64,000 bases of DNA from Microbacterium sp. cf332 (GCF_900102175.1 NZ_FNKN01000003.1:62414-126413), one strand, 5' to 3'. Counted from the first letter of the stretch, positions 46,141 to 55,853 are shown. A program made the numbers and translations. The notes: a model not told the origin generated them from the letters alone.

Positions 46141-46893
46141 TCAGAGCAGGAAACGGGCGAGGAATGCGCGGGTGCGCGGCTCGCGCGGGGCGCCGAAGAC
46201 CGCCGCCGGCGCGCCCTCCTCGACGATGACACCCTGGTCGAGGAAGACGACGCGGTCGGCGACATCCCGCGCGAACGCCATCTCGTGCGTCGCCATCAGG
46301 ATGGTCGACCCGCCCTCCGCGAGATCGCGGACCAGCTCGAGCACCTCGCCGACCAGCTCGGGGTCGAGCGCCGAGGTGATCTCGTCGAGCAGCAGCACCT
46401 CGGGATCGGTCGCGATCGCGCGGATGATCGCCGCCCGCTGCTGCTGTCCGCCCGACAGCCGGTCGGGGTGCTCGCTCGCCTTGTCGGCCAGCCCGATGCG
46501 CGCGAGCAGCTCGCGCGCCCGTGACTCGGCCTCGCGACGCGATACGCGGTGCACGACCCGCGAGGCGAGCGTGACGTTGTCGAGCACGGAGAGATGCGGG
46601 AAGAGGTTGTAGCTCTGAAAGACGGCGCCCAGCCGGGCCCGCACCGCGTTCGCGTCGACGCGGGGGTCGGAGATGTCGTCGCCCGCGAGCAGGATCTGCC
46701 CGTCGTCGATGGGCTCGAGGAGACCGAGGCAGCGGAGCAGCGTCGACTTGCCCGACCCGCTCGCGCCGATGAGCGCCACGACCTCATGCTGAGCCAGCGA
46801 CACGTCGACGCCACGGAGCACCTCCTTCTCGCCGAAGGACTTGCGGATGCCGTGGGCGCGCAGCACGTCGACGCCGGTCCGGTTCTCGCTCAC
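46141..46893 (-). CDS. Amino-acid ABC transporter ATPase
   Basis: 250 residues, GTG start overlapping the permease stop (GTGA). Walker A GASGSGKSTLLRCLG, Q-loop FQSYNLFPHLSVLDNV, signature LSGGQQQRAAIIRA, Walker B LLLDEITSALD, H-loop ATHEMAFA. The last are typical of the GlnQ/polar amino-acid group. Energises uptake together with the permease and binding protein upstream in the same operon. Confidence 0.93.
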   Translation of the reverse strand: MSENRTGVDVLRAHGIRKSFGEKEVLRGVDVSLAQHEVVALIGASGSGKSTLLRCLGLLEPIDDGQILLAGDDISDPRVDANAVRARLGAVFQSYNLFPHLSVLDNVTLASRVVHRVSRREAESRARELLARIGLADKASEHPDRLSGGQQQRAAIIRAIATDPEVLLLDEITSALDPELVGEVLELVRDLAEGGSTILMATHEMAFARDVADRVVFLDQGVIVEEGAPAAVFGAPREPRTRAFLARFLL

Positions 46894-47735
46894 AGGATGG
46901 ATCCCGTCTGCTCGCGACGGCGGAGCCGTGCGGTGTACCAGTCGGTGAGGCGGATGGTGGGAATCGCGAGCAGGACGAACAGCACGCCCGCCACGACGTA
47001 CGGCGTGAAGTTGTAGGTCGTCGCGACGACGCCGCGGGCCTCGGCGATCGCGTCGAACGCGGCGAGGATCGAGATCAGGCCGACATCCTTCTGCATCGAG
47101 ATGAAGTCGTTCATCAACGGCGGCGTCATCTTGCGCAGCGCCTGGGGCAGCACGACACGCCGCAAGGTCTGCGGGTAGCTGAGTCCGAGCGCGCGTGCGG
47201 CGAGCCGCTGTGAGGGATGCACCGACTCGATGCCCGCACGGACGACCTCGGCGACGTACGCCGAGTAGGTCAGCGTGATCGCCAGCACGCCGAGGAGCAC
47301 GGGCTCGATACGGGCGCCGAGGATCGTCGGCAGCCCGAATCCGACGAGATACAGCACGATGACGAACGGCAGCCCCCGGAACAGGTCGGTGTAGCCGGCG
47401 GCGATGAGGCGCAGGGGGAGGAACACCGGTCCGCGCAGGGTGCGCAGCAGGGCGAGCAGCAACGCGACGGCCGCGACGGTGAACACCGAGATGGCGAGCA
47501 CCTGCAGGTTCACGAGGAACCCGTTCCACACGTCGGGCAGCGCCTGCAATGCGATCGCAGGGTCGAAGAAGCTGCGCTGGACCGTCGCCCAACCCTCCGT
47601 GTTGATGAGCGTCAGCCAGACCACGGCCGCGAAGGCGAGGGTCGATGCGACCGCGATCAGCACCGACCGTCGTTCGCGGCCGCGCCGGTACGCTCGGCGC
47701 TCGAGTTCGAGCGCGCTCGGGGGGGAGGTGGTCAC
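46890..47735 (-). CDS. Amino-acid ABC transporter permease
   Basis: 281 residues of the HisMQ family. A basic start (ERRAYRRGRERRSVLI) precedes membrane helices. The EAA-like loop lies in ARALGLSYPQTLRRVVLPQA. VEVVRAGIESVHPSQ-like segment (VAEVVRAGIESV) is typical. The GTG at 47735 is 6 nt past a TAGCGT box, possibly a second, leaderless transcript start. Only one permease is present, so it probably forms a homodimer. Confidence 0.92.
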   Translation of the reverse strand: MTTSPPSALELERRAYRRGRERRSVLIAVASTLAFAAVVWLTLINTEGWATVQRSFFDPAIALQALPDVWNGFLVNLQVLAISVFTVAAVALLLALLRTLRGPVFLPLRLIAAGYTDLFRGLPFVIVLYLVGFGLPTILGARIEPVLLGVLAITLTYSAYVAEVVRAGIESVHPSQRLAARALGLSYPQTLRRVVLPQALRKMTPPLMNDFISMQKDVGLISILAAFDAIAEARGVVATTYNFTPYVVAGVLFVLLAIPTIRLTDWYTARLRRREQTGSIL

Positions 47736-47755
47736 GGATAGACGCTAGCGCGCCC

Positions 47756-48613
47756 TCACTGGAGGAGCGTCACGCCCTCCGTCAGGCCCGACAGCCACTC
47801 CTTCTCGAGCTCGGCCAGCGTGCCGTCCTCGCGCAGCTCGTCGACGGCCTCGGTGACCGAGGCGGTGAGCGGCGAGTCCTTCGCGAGCAGCAGGCCCCAC
47901 TCGTCCTCGATGCCCGCCTTCGGCAGCTCGCCGACGAAGAACGAGTTCTCGATGTAGAAGTTCACCGCGAGGTAGGCCGTGGGGGTGTCGAGGACGATCG
48001 CGTCGATCTGGCCCGCACCGAGGGCGGCGACGGCATCCTCGTTCGAGCCGTAGAGGCGCGGCTCGACGTCGGGCTCGACCACCTGCTGCAGCGTGAGCGC
48101 GCTCGTCGAGTTCGCCATCGCGCCGATCGTGAGGTCCTTCAGTCCGGCGATGTCGGTCACGCCGTCGGCGGCGCCCCCCTTCAGCGCCACGATCGACTGG
48201 CTCGCGGAGTAATAGGGCGACGAGAAGTCGACGCCCTGCTTGCGCTCATCGGTGATCGTGTACTGCTGGATGTTGACGTCGAAGCTCTTCGGCCCGGGCG
48301 CGATGGCCGCCTCGAAGCTCGTGCGCACCCACTCGACGTCCTCCGCGGCGAAACCGAGCTTGTCGGCGACGGCGTAGGCGACGGCCGCCTCGAAGCCCTC
48401 ACCCGAGGCGGGGTCGTCGTCGATGACATAGGGCTCGTAGGCGGTCTCGCCGGTGGCGATGGTGAACTTGCCCGGCGTGACGTAGTCCTCCGCGGCGGGG
48501 CCCGACGCCGCGTCGCCGGATGCGGCGGGAGCGGCCGACGACGAGCAGCCAGCGAGGAGGATCGCGAGCGCGGCGACGCCGACGGACGCGGTGCGGATGA
48601 GGGAGCGGGACAT
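47756..48613 (-). CDS. Amino-acid ABC transporter substrate-binding lipoprotein
   Basis: 285 residues with signal MSRSLIRTASVGVAALAILL and lipobox LAGC (Cys23), then an Ala/Ser/Gly linker. SBP_bac_3 fold: FTIATGETAYEPYVIDD, GFEAAVAYAVADKLG, SFDVNIQQYTITDERKQGVD and DAIVLDTPTAYLAV. ATG with GGAGG. Specificity within polar amino acids is not evident. First gene of the importer operon, 20 bp before the permease. Confidence 0.93.
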   Translation of the reverse strand: MSRSLIRTASVGVAALAILLAGCSSSAAPAASGDAASGPAAEDYVTPGKFTIATGETAYEPYVIDDDPASGEGFEAAVAYAVADKLGFAAEDVEWVRTSFEAAIAPGPKSFDVNIQQYTITDERKQGVDFSSPYYSASQSIVALKGGAADGVTDIAGLKDLTIGAMANSTSALTLQQVVEPDVEPRLYGSNEDAVAALGAGQIDAIVLDTPTAYLAVNFYIENSFFVGELPKAGIEDEWGLLLAKDSPLTASVTEAVDELREDGTLAELEKEWLSGLTEGVTLLQ

Positions 48614-48692
48614 CGGGGACCTCCGGGTGCGGATGCCGCGCATCGGCGTGCTGTCACCGGCGGCAGCATCCATTCTCACCCGCCGTGGACGC

Positions 48693-48736
48693 CGTCGGCA
48701 CCGCGCGTCGTCGTATTACGTCGCGCGGTGCCGACG
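48693..48736. terminator. Hairpin between divergent ABC importer and AlkZ-like gene
   Basis: CGTCGGCACCGCGCG pairs perfectly with CGCGCGGTGCCGACG around a 14-nt loop. Both flanking genes point away from it, so it is not a simple end-of-gene terminator. Confidence 0.6.
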
Positions 48737-48826
48737 CTTGGCACCCCGCGCGCGTGACATCGTCGCCGCGCCGAGGGAGTGGACCCCGCGTGGCGGGATC
48801 GGGCGGGATCGGGCAGGATCGGCGGC

Positions 48827-49918
48827 GTGAGAGGCGATGCGGGGGACGGCGGGGCAGCTGCGGCGATCCCCTCACACCGGCTGCGCTCCCATCTGCTGAC
48901 CGAACCGGCGTCGACCGTGGGAGGCGCGGCGACGCACATGCTCGCGGTGCAAGCGCAGGAGTTCTGGTCGGGGCGATGGGCAGTGGCCGTCCGCACCGTC
49001 GGTGAGCTCGCACTGAGCGCGGTGGATGCCGCCTTCGAGGACGGCACGCTCGTGCGTTCGTGGACCCAGCGCGGCACCCTGCACATCGTGCGCTCGACGC
49101 ACCTCGCCGCTCTGCTCGCCGCCACGGCCGACCGGCAGGAGCGCGCGGCCGCCGGCATCCTGCGCGGGCTGGCGATCGACGGGGCGGTGCTGGCGACGGC
49201 CGAGCGCGCCGCCCGACAGGCCCTGCGCGGTGCGAACCGACTCACGCGCGACGAGTTCGCGGACGTCCTCCGCGGCGCGGGTATCGATACCGAGCGCTCG
49301 CGCGGCAACCACATCCTCTCGTCGCTGGCCGTCCGCGGCGTGCTCGCGTTCGGTCCGGTGGTGCCGCGCGAGAGCGGCGTCACCCGCGACCAGTTCCTCG
49401 TCGCCGTGGACGACCTGCCGTCGGCCGGGACGCCCGACGATCCGCTGGCCGACATGTTCGCCGGCTACATCCGCTCGCACGGACCGGCTCGCATCACGGA
49501 CTTCGGTTGGTGGGCGGGTCTGCCGATCGGGACGTCGCGGCGCGCGGCCGAGGCGGCGCGCGACCGGGTCGTCGAGATCGAGGTCGGATTGTTCGTCGCG
49601 CGAACGTCGGTCCCCGGGCCCAGCGAGTCCGGGGAGGACGTCGTCGCTCTCCCGGCCTTCGACGAGTACTACCTGTCGTACGCCGACCGGACGATCGTCT
49701 GCGAACCCGAGCTCGCGGCGAGGATCGGCCCCACCCTGAACGGCCAGGTCGCGCCGATCCTCGTGTCGGGCGGGCGGGTCATCGGCACCTGGCGCCACTC
49801 CGTCGCTACGGGGCGGCACCATCTGCCGCCCGAGCCCGTTCTCGTGACCGACGACGGCGTATCGTCATCCGCGATCGACGCGTCGCTCGCCCGGGTTTCC
49901 CGCTTCCTCGCCTCCTGA
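48827..49918 (+). CDS. AlkZ-like winged-helix DNA glycosylase family protein (HTH_42)
   Basis: 363 residues with the GTG at 48827. Tandem winged-helix fold typical of the AlkZ/YcaQ (HTH_42) family. The catalytic Q-phi-Q motif is Gln42-Ala-Gln44 in HMLAVQAQEFWSGRW. Other family blocks: SWTQRGTLHIVRSTHL, LPAFDEYYLSYADR and ISGGRVIGTWR-like VSGGRVIGTWR. Members excise alkylated bases or unhook interstrand cross-links. GGGATCGGGC-type triplet repeats lie just before the start. A longer frame begins at 48779 but crosses those repeats. No operon partner; may complement AlkA/Ogt. Confidence 0.83.
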   Translation: MRGDAGDGGAAAAIPSHRLRSHLLTEPASTVGGAATHMLAVQAQEFWSGRWAVAVRTVGELALSAVDAAFEDGTLVRSWTQRGTLHIVRSTHLAALLAATADRQERAAAGILRGLAIDGAVLATAERAARQALRGANRLTRDEFADVLRGAGIDTERSRGNHILSSLAVRGVLAFGPVVPRESGVTRDQFLVAVDDLPSAGTPDDPLADMFAGYIRSHGPARITDFGWWAGLPIGTSRRAAEAARDRVVEIEVGLFVARTSVPGPSESGEDVVALPAFDEYYLSYADRTIVCEPELAARIGPTLNGQVAPILVSGGRVIGTWRHSVATGRHHLPPEPVLVTDDGVSSSAIDASLARVSRFLAS

Positions 49919-49930
49919 GGCCCGGACCGC

Positions 49931-50033
49931 GGCGCGCCAAGTCCTCAAATCCGCCGCGTCTTCCCCCCAGACCCGCGCCGCTTCGCGTATCCGCGCCGCC
50001 GCCGATTCGAATCTGAGGAGTTACGGCGCGGCG
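49931..50033. repeat. Palindrome family C (single copy seen)
   Basis: CGGCGCGCCAAGTCCTCAAAT (left) and ATCTGAGGAGTTACGGCGCGG (right) are imperfect inverted arms about 100 bp apart end to end. It lies between the AlkZ-like gene and ramB, which converge. Likely a terminator. Confidence 0.6.
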
Positions 50034-50040
50034 CCGCAGC

Positions 50041-51483
50041 TCACCGCCCGGCGTGACGGTCGAGGAAGGCGTAGACCTCGCCGTCATCGACGCCGGGGAA
50101 GTTGCCGCGGGGGAGTGGTGAGAACATCTGCATGTGCACGCGGGCGCTCGGCCAGGCCCGGCCCTCCCACCGCGTGGTCAGGTCGGGGTCGGGGCGGCGG
50201 CAGCACGACTCGTCGGGGCAGGTCGAGACCGCGCGCTTCTGCGTCTCGCGGCCGCGGAACCACCGTGCGTCGTCGAACGGCACGCCGACCGTGATCGAGA
50301 ACTCGCCCTCGGCTGTCGTCCCGGTCTGGCTCGAGCACCAGAACGTGCCGCCCGGCGTGTCGGTGTACTGGTAGTGCTCGACGGTGCGGTTCTGCTCCTC
50401 GAAGGCCGACCGGGCCGAGAACGCCCGGCACACGACCTGACCCTCGACGCTGCCCGTGACGTCCATCGGCAGAGGGAGCCCGTCGTTCTCGTAGACCCGG
50501 GTGATGGCGCCAGCGCCGTCGACGCGCAGGAAGTGCAGCGGGATTCCGAGATGCTTCGTCACGAGGTTCGTCATCCGCATCCCGGCCGCCTCGTGCGTGA
50601 CGCCGAACGCGTCGCGGAAGTCCTCGACCGCCAGGTTGCGGTCTCTCTTGGCCTGCGCGAGGAAGGCGACGGACGCGGTCTCGGGCATGAGGCAGCACGC
50701 GGCGTAGTAGTTGATCTCGAGGCGCTGCTGCAGGAAGTCGGCGTAGTCGTTCGGCGGCGTGTGCCCGAGCAGGCGGTGCGCCATCGCCTGGAGCGCCATC
50801 GACCGCAGGCCGTGCCCGCCGGGGATCGACGCCGGCGGCAGGTAGATGCGGCCGTTCTCGAGGTCGGTGACGGAGCGCGCCGAGTGGGGCAGGTCGCCGA
50901 CGTACAGCAGCTCGAACCCGAGCTGCTCGGCCATGATGCTCACCGTGCGGTGCGTCAGTGCGCCCGACGTGTGGCCCGCCGCCTTGAGCTGTTTCTCGGC
51001 GAGCCGCTCGATGTCGGGCAGGTAGTTGTCCGCGTCGCGCATCCGCAGGCGCAGCTCGGTGTTCGCGCGCCGAGCCTCTTCGGGAGTCGCGATCGCCTCG
51101 CGCTCGCGACGCTGCAGCTCGCGGTGGAGCCCGAGGATCGACTCGAGCGTGTCGTCGCTCATGGTCTTGCCCGCCCGCACGGCGGAGATCCCGAGCCGAC
51201 GGAAGACCGGGCTGGCCTGCGCGCGTTCGAGCTCGAGCTCGAGTGCGGCGCGGCGGTTCGGCGGCTCGGGCGAGAGCAGGTCGCCGACGTCGGTGCCGGT
51301 CGCCGAGGCGATCGCCTGGAGGAGCGACAGCTTCGGCTCGCGACGGCCGTTCTCGATCAGGCTGAGCTGGCTCCCCGCGACCCCCACCTGTGCGCCGAGC
51401 TCGTCGAGCGTGAGCCCGCGCGCGACGCGGTGGTGTCGGATGCGGTGCCCGAGGGTCGCCAGTTCGATTCCGGATGCAGCCAT
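50041..51483 (-). CDS. ramB: RamB-type regulator of acetate/gluconeogenic metabolism
   Basis: 480 residues. N-terminal XRE helix-turn-helix at ~9-66 (LGAQVGVAGSQLSLIENGRR). A central IrrE/ImmA-like region (~170-300: ENGRIYLPPASIPGG, MAHRLLGHTPPNDYADFLQQ) is followed by the C-terminal DUF2083 part with CRAFSARSAFEEQNR and a Cys cluster STCPDESCCRR. This is the RamB architecture. In Corynebacterium, RamB controls acetate use; here it is divergent from pckG and may control it. The ATG is 6 nt past TATGCT, likely leaderless. Confidence 0.88.
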   Translation of the reverse strand: MAASGIELATLGHRIRHHRVARGLTLDELGAQVGVAGSQLSLIENGRREPKLSLLQAIASATGTDVGDLLSPEPPNRRAALELELERAQASPVFRRLGISAVRAGKTMSDDTLESILGLHRELQRREREAIATPEEARRANTELRLRMRDADNYLPDIERLAEKQLKAAGHTSGALTHRTVSIMAEQLGFELLYVGDLPHSARSVTDLENGRIYLPPASIPGGHGLRSMALQAMAHRLLGHTPPNDYADFLQQRLEINYYAACCLMPETASVAFLAQAKRDRNLAVEDFRDAFGVTHEAAGMRMTNLVTKHLGIPLHFLRVDGAGAITRVYENDGLPLPMDVTGSVEGQVVCRAFSARSAFEEQNRTVEHYQYTDTPGGTFWCSSQTGTTAEGEFSITVGVPFDDARWFRGRETQKRAVSTCPDESCCRRPDPDLTTRWEGRAWPSARVHMQMFSPLPRGNFPGVDDGEVYAFLDRHAGR

Positions 51484-51498
51484 TCCTTGAGCATAGGG

Positions 51499-51558
51499 AA
51501 AGAATCGCGTTTCTTGAACCGAATATCGTCGGCAAGAGGAGTGTTTCGTGTCGTGAAA
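51499..51558. promoter_or_regulatory. Operator-like dyads between ramB and pckG
   Basis: Dyad 1 AAAGAA-TCGCG-TTTCTT (51499-51515) lies in the ramB promoter. Dyad 2 TTTC-N7-GAAA (51544-51558) lies between it and pckG. Plausible RamB sites; A/T-rich content stands out in this genome. Confidence 0.5.
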
Positions 51559-51600
51559 TGGTCACACATCCCGATCTCGCCGCCGACGTAGGAGACCGAC

Positions 51601-53487
51601 ATGGCCATCGCAGACCTCTTCACCCGCCCCGCCGCCCCCGGCGGCTCGCCCGCCCGACGCACGCGCCCCGAGCTCGGCGCGCGTCCCGAAGCGGCATCAG
51701 GGGCGCTCGCCGAGCTGGCCGCCTGGGTCGACGAGATCGCCGCGCTCACGCAGCCCGACCGCGTGCACTGGGTCGACGGCTCGGCGGCCGAGAACGACGC
51801 GCTGCTGCGAGAGATGGTCGACGAGGGCAAGCTCATCAAGCTCAACCCCGAGTGGCGGCCGGGCTCGTACCTGGCCCGCTCGCACCCGAGCGACGTCGCC
51901 CGTACCGAGGGGCGCACCTTCATCGCGTCCGAGCGCGAAGAGGACGCCGGCCCCACCAACAACTGGGCCGCCCCCGACGACATCCGCGCGACCATCACGC
52001 CGCTGTTCGCCGGTTCGATGCGCGGGCGCGCGATGTACGTCGTGCCGTTCTCGATGGGGGCGGTCGGCGGTCCGCTCTCGCACATCGGGGTGCAGGTGAC
52101 CGACAGTGCGTACGCCGTGGCGTCGATCGGCATCATGACCCGCGTGGGCGCGGCAGTGCTCGACGAGATCGCGGCCGGCAAGCCCTGGGTCAAGACCGTG
52201 CACTCCGTGGGTGCGCCCCTGACCGCCGGCGAGCAGGATGTCGCGTGGCCGTGCAACGACGAGAAGTACATCGTCCATTTCCCCGACACGCTCGAAGTGT
52301 GGTCGTTCGGCTCGGGCTACGGCGGCAACGCCATCCTGGCGAAGAAGTGCTTCGCGCTGCGCATCGCGTCGGTGATCGGCCGCGACGAGGGCTGGCTTGC
52401 GGAGCACATGCTGCTGATCCGGGTGATCGATCCGGCAGGCAAGGCCTACCACGTGGCCGCCGCGTTCCCCTCGGCTTGCGGCAAGACGAACCTCGCGATG
52501 CTGCGTCCCACCATCCCCGGGTGGCGGGTCGAGACCCTCGGTGACGACATCGCCTGGCTGCGTCCGGGATCCGACGGTCGGCTGTGGGCGATCAACCCCG
52601 AGGCCGGGTTCTTCGGCGTCGCCCCGGGCACCGGTGAGTCGACGAACGTCACGGCGGTCGAGACGCTCTGGGGCAACACGATCTTCACGAACGTCGCCCT
52701 GCGGCCCGATGGCGACGTCTGGTGGGAGGGGCTCACCGATGAGGCGCCCGCCGAGCTGATCGACTGGGAGGGCAAGCACTGGACGCCCGCGTCGGGCCGG
52801 CCTGCCGCGCACCCCAACTCGCGCTTCACGGTCAGCGCCGCGCAGTGCCCGCAGATCGCGTCGGACTGGGATGCCGCCGACGGCGTGCCGCTCGACGCCA
52901 TCCTGTTCGGCGGACGCCGGGCGACGAACGTCCCGCTGGTCGTCGAGGCGACCGACTGGACCCACGGCGTCTTCATCGGCTCGAACATCTCGTCGGAGCG
53001 CACCGCGGCCGCCGAGGGCACACTGGGCGAGCTGCGCCGCGATCCCTTCGCGATGCTGCCCTTCTGCGGCTACAACATGGGCGACTACTTCGCCCACTGG
53101 CTCAGGGTCGGCCAGAAGTTGCGGTTCGACCGGGCGCCGCGCGTGTTCCAGGTGAACTGGTTCCGCAAGGGCACGGACGGCCGTTTCCTCTGGCCGGGCT
53201 TCGGCGACAACTCGCGCGTGATCGACTGGATCGTTCGGCGCCTCAACGGCGAGGTCGACGCGGTCGACAGCCCGATCGGGCGCCTGCCGGTCACGGCCGA
53301 TCTCAACCTCGACGGCATCGAGGTGCCGCAGCGCGATCTCGACGAGCTGTTCGCGGTCGACACCGAGTCGTGGCTGCGCGAGGCCGACCTCACCGAGGAG
53401 TTCTACGACACCTTCGGCGACCGGATGCCGGCGGCCCTGCGCTCCGAGCTCGAGGCCCTGCGCTACCGTCTCGGCCACCGCGCCTGA
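51601..53487 (+). CDS. pckG: Phosphoenolpyruvate carboxykinase (GTP)
   Basis: 628 residues, a little longer than usual because of an Ala/Pro N-terminus. GTP-type signature: active Cys293 in [20 protein letters not shown]-like [27 protein letters not shown], and FWPGFGDN-like [15 protein letters not shown]. Makes PEP from oxaloacetate in gluconeogenesis. ATG with GGAG before it. The divergent ramB points to control by carbon source. Followed at 28 bp by a family A palindrome. Confidence 0.97.
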   Translation: MAIADLFTRPAAPGGSPARRTRPELGARPEAASGALAELAAWVDEIAALTQPDRVHWVDGSAAENDALLREMVDEGKLIKLNPEWRPGSYLARSHPSDVARTEGRTFIASEREEDAGPTNNWAAPDDIRATITPLFAGSMRGRAMYVVPFSMGAVGGPLSHIGVQVTDSAYAVASIGIMTRVGAAVLDEIAAGKPWVKTVHSVGAPLTAGEQDVAWPCNDEKYIVHFPDTLEVWSFGSGYGGNAILAKKCFALRIASVIGRDEGWLAEHMLLIRVIDPAGKAYHVAAAFPSACGKTNLAMLRPTIPGWRVETLGDDIAWLRPGSDGRLWAINPEAGFFGVAPGTGESTNVTAVETLWGNTIFTNVALRPDGDVWWEGLTDEAPAELIDWEGKHWTPASGRPAAHPNSRFTVSAAQCPQIASDWDAADGVPLDAILFGGRRATNVPLVVEATDWTHGVFIGSNISSERTAAAEGTLGELRRDPFAMLPFCGYNMGDYFAHWLRVGQKLRFDRAPRVFQVNWFRKGTDGRFLWPGFGDNSRVIDWIVRRLNGEVDAVDSPIGRLPVTADLNLDGIEVPQRDLDELFAVDTESWLREADLTEEFYDTFGDRMPAALRSELEALRYRLGHRA

Positions 53488-53514
53488 CCGCTCCCCTCCC
53501 CTCACCGCCCGAAC

Positions 53515-53585
53515 CGCGAGACTGCAGTTCCGGCCCGAGACCCGGGGTTCCACGGGCCGTCTCGGGGCGCGACTGAGGTCTCGCG
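53515..53585. repeat. 71-bp intergenic palindrome, family A copy 3
   Basis: CGCGAGAC...GTCTCGCG with inner GGCCCGAGACC / GTCTCGGGGC. Between convergent pckG and the ABC exporter gene. Confidence 0.85.
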
Positions 53586-53616
53586 GTTCGAAGGGGCGGA
53601 GAGGGCGGGGGCGGGG

Positions 53617-55650
53617 TCAGACCAGGAGCTGGTGCTTCGCGAGGTCGCGGTAGAGGGGCACGGTCGCGACGAGCTCGGAGTGCGTGCCCTGGCCGACGAC
53701 CCGGCCGTGATCGAGCACCACGATGACGTCGCTGTCGACGACGGTCGAGAGCCGGTGGGCGATCACCACGAGGGTGCGGCCCGTCGCGACCGCGTCGATG
53801 GCCTCGCGCATCCGCTGCTCGTTCAACCCGTCGAGCGACGACGTCGACTCGTCGAGCAGCAGGATCGGGGGCGCGGCGAGCAGCGCGCGCGCGATCGCCA
53901 GGCGCTGCCGTTCTCCGCCCGAGAGCATCACCCCGGCCTCGCCGACCGGCGCCTCGAGGCCGAGCTCGCTGCGCTCCAGCACCTCGCCGAGGTTGACAGC
54001 GCGCAGCACGCGCTCGCATTCCGCGTCGGTCGCAGCGGGTGAGGCGAGGCGCAGGTTGTCGGCGATCGTCCCCGCGAGGGTGGGGGCGTCCTGCTCGACG
54101 TAGCCCAGCTGCGCGCGGAGTTCGGCCCGCGGGAGCGACCGGATGTCGTCTCCGCCGACGAGCACCGCGCCGTCCGTGACGTCGTAGAAGCGCTCGATGA
54201 GCGCGAGGGTCGTCGACTTGCCAGCTCCCGACGGGCCCACCAGCGCGACGCGTGCGCCCCGAGGCACGCGGAAGCTCACGCCGCGGAGAACCTCGCCGTC
54301 GGATGCGGTCGCGGTTCCGGATGCCGCGACCACCGCCGCGCGCTCCGTCCCCGCACCCGCGCTGCCCGCCGCCGCGCCGAGGGCCGCCGCCACGGCGACA
54401 TCGTCTGTCGCGCGGCTCGCGGCGGCATCCGGGTCGCCAGCCTCGGCGCCCGCCGCCTCGAGGGCGGCCGCCGTCACCGCCGAGGTATCGACGCGGGCGT
54501 CGGCGAGGGTGCGGATCGCCTCGTCCGACGCCGAGCGCCGCGCGGCGATCACGGACTCCGGGTAGCGGAACCGCACGTCACGGAACTCGATCGCCACCTC
54601 GCGGTCGCCCGACGCCGTCACCGCCGCTGCAGCATCCGGATCGGTCGCGTCCTCCGTCGGCAGATCGAGCACCTCCTGGATGCGGCCGAGCGCGCCCAGA
54701 GCCTGGTTGACGGAGGTGATCGCGCCCAGGAACGACGCGAGCGGCTGTACGAGGAAGAAGAGGAACATCACGAACGTCACGAGGCTCGCGATGGAGATCG
54801 CGCCCGAGGCCACGCGATACCCGCCTACCCCCAGGACCACGAGCAGCGACAGCTGCAGGGCGACGCCCGCGACGGGCACGACCAGCGCCGACGCCTTCGC
54901 CACCCGCACGCCCGCCTCGTACGCCTGGTGCGCCGCGCCGGAGACCGTCGCCTCCTCGCGCTCCGTCGCGCCCGCGGCGCGGATGGTCCGGATGGAGCCG
55001 ATCGCCCGCTCGACGCCCGACGCGAGCTCGCCGACGCGCTCCTGCTGCTCGCGGGTCGCACGACGGATGCGGGTGCTCAGCCCGACGACCACGGCGACCG
55101 AGGCTCCGATCACGATGACGATGAGGAGCAGCAGCAGCGGGTCGATGAAGAGCATCGCCACGATCGCACCGACGAAGATGAGCGCATTGCCGACCGAGTC
55201 GGCCAGGCCCTGCGTGAGCACCGCGTACAGCAGTGTCGTGTCGGTGCCCACCCGCGAGACGAGGTCGCCGGTGCGGCGGGAGTCGAACTCGGAGATGGGA
55301 AGTCGGAGGAGCCTCGCGATGAGGCGGCGGCGGCTCGAGAACACCACGGCGGTGCCGGTGCGCTGCAGCAGGTAGTGCTGGAAGGCGCCGATGGCCGACG
55401 AGACGACCACGAGGATCACGAGCGCCCAGACGAGGATGCCGAGGGTGTCGCCCGCCTGTACGCGCTCGATCACCTGACCGACGACGAGGGGCTGCCCGAG
55501 CGTGGCGACCGCCTCGATGATGCTGAGCACCGCGACGGCGACCAGCACCCCCTTGTGCTCGAAGAGGTAGGGGAGCAGCTGCGAAATGCGGGCCCGCGGG
55601 CCCTCGTCGGTGCGGCGGCGTCCGCGCAGACGGCTGCGGTTGTCGGACAT
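53617..55650 (-). CDS. ABC exporter (fused membrane-ATPase) with Ala-rich insertion in the nucleotide-binding domain
   Basis: 677 residues from the ATG at 55650. Exporter membrane domain with six helices (~35-335), then the ATPase: Walker A GPSGAGKSTTLALIE, Q-loop YVEQDAPTL, signature LSGGERQRLAIARA, Walker B LLLDESTSSLD, H-loop AHRLSTV. Between the first strand FRDVRFRYPES and VLRGVSFRVPRG lies an ~85-residue Ala/Asp/Thr-rich insertion (~368-452), rarely seen at this place. The catalytic Glu is present, so it can be a homodimer. Substrate unknown. Divergent from the LuxR gene. Confidence 0.93.
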   Translation of the reverse strand: MSDNRSRLRGRRRTDEGPRARISQLLPYLFEHKGVLVAVAVLSIIEAVATLGQPLVVGQVIERVQAGDTLGILVWALVILVVVSSAIGAFQHYLLQRTGTAVVFSSRRRLIARLLRLPISEFDSRRTGDLVSRVGTDTTLLYAVLTQGLADSVGNALIFVGAIVAMLFIDPLLLLLIVIVIGASVAVVVGLSTRIRRATREQQERVGELASGVERAIGSIRTIRAAGATEREEATVSGAAHQAYEAGVRVAKASALVVPVAGVALQLSLLVVLGVGGYRVASGAISIASLVTFVMFLFFLVQPLASFLGAITSVNQALGALGRIQEVLDLPTEDATDPDAAAAVTASGDREVAIEFRDVRFRYPESVIAARRSASDEAIRTLADARVDTSAVTAAALEAAGAEAGDPDAAASRATDDVAVAAALGAAAGSAGAGTERAAVVAASGTATASDGEVLRGVSFRVPRGARVALVGPSGAGKSTTLALIERFYDVTDGAVLVGGDDIRSLPRAELRAQLGYVEQDAPTLAGTIADNLRLASPAATDAECERVLRAVNLGEVLERSELGLEAPVGEAGVMLSGGERQRLAIARALLAAPPILLLDESTSSLDGLNEQRMREAIDAVATGRTLVVIAHRLSTVVDSDVIVVLDHGRVVGQGTHSELVATVPLYRDLAKHQLLV

Positions 55651-55853
55651 GCGGTCCCCTCGGTTCGATTGATCGTGCACCTTCGACCGTACTTCTTCTC
55701 CGCGGGGCGGATCCGCGTCGTCCGGCCCGTCGCGCGGGGCATGCGAGTCGGCGGCATCCGCTTGCGCAATGTCTTCACATCCGATGGCTGCGGCGCCATA
55801 CTCCTCTTCGACGCGCGCGCCCGATCCCGGTCGCGTGCTCGGGGGGAGGTGCT

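Noticed and set aside
48785-48826. GGGATCGGGC-like triplet repeat as a regulatory site of the AlkZ-like gene
   Set aside because: Only three short imperfect units; cannot be told from composition bias.
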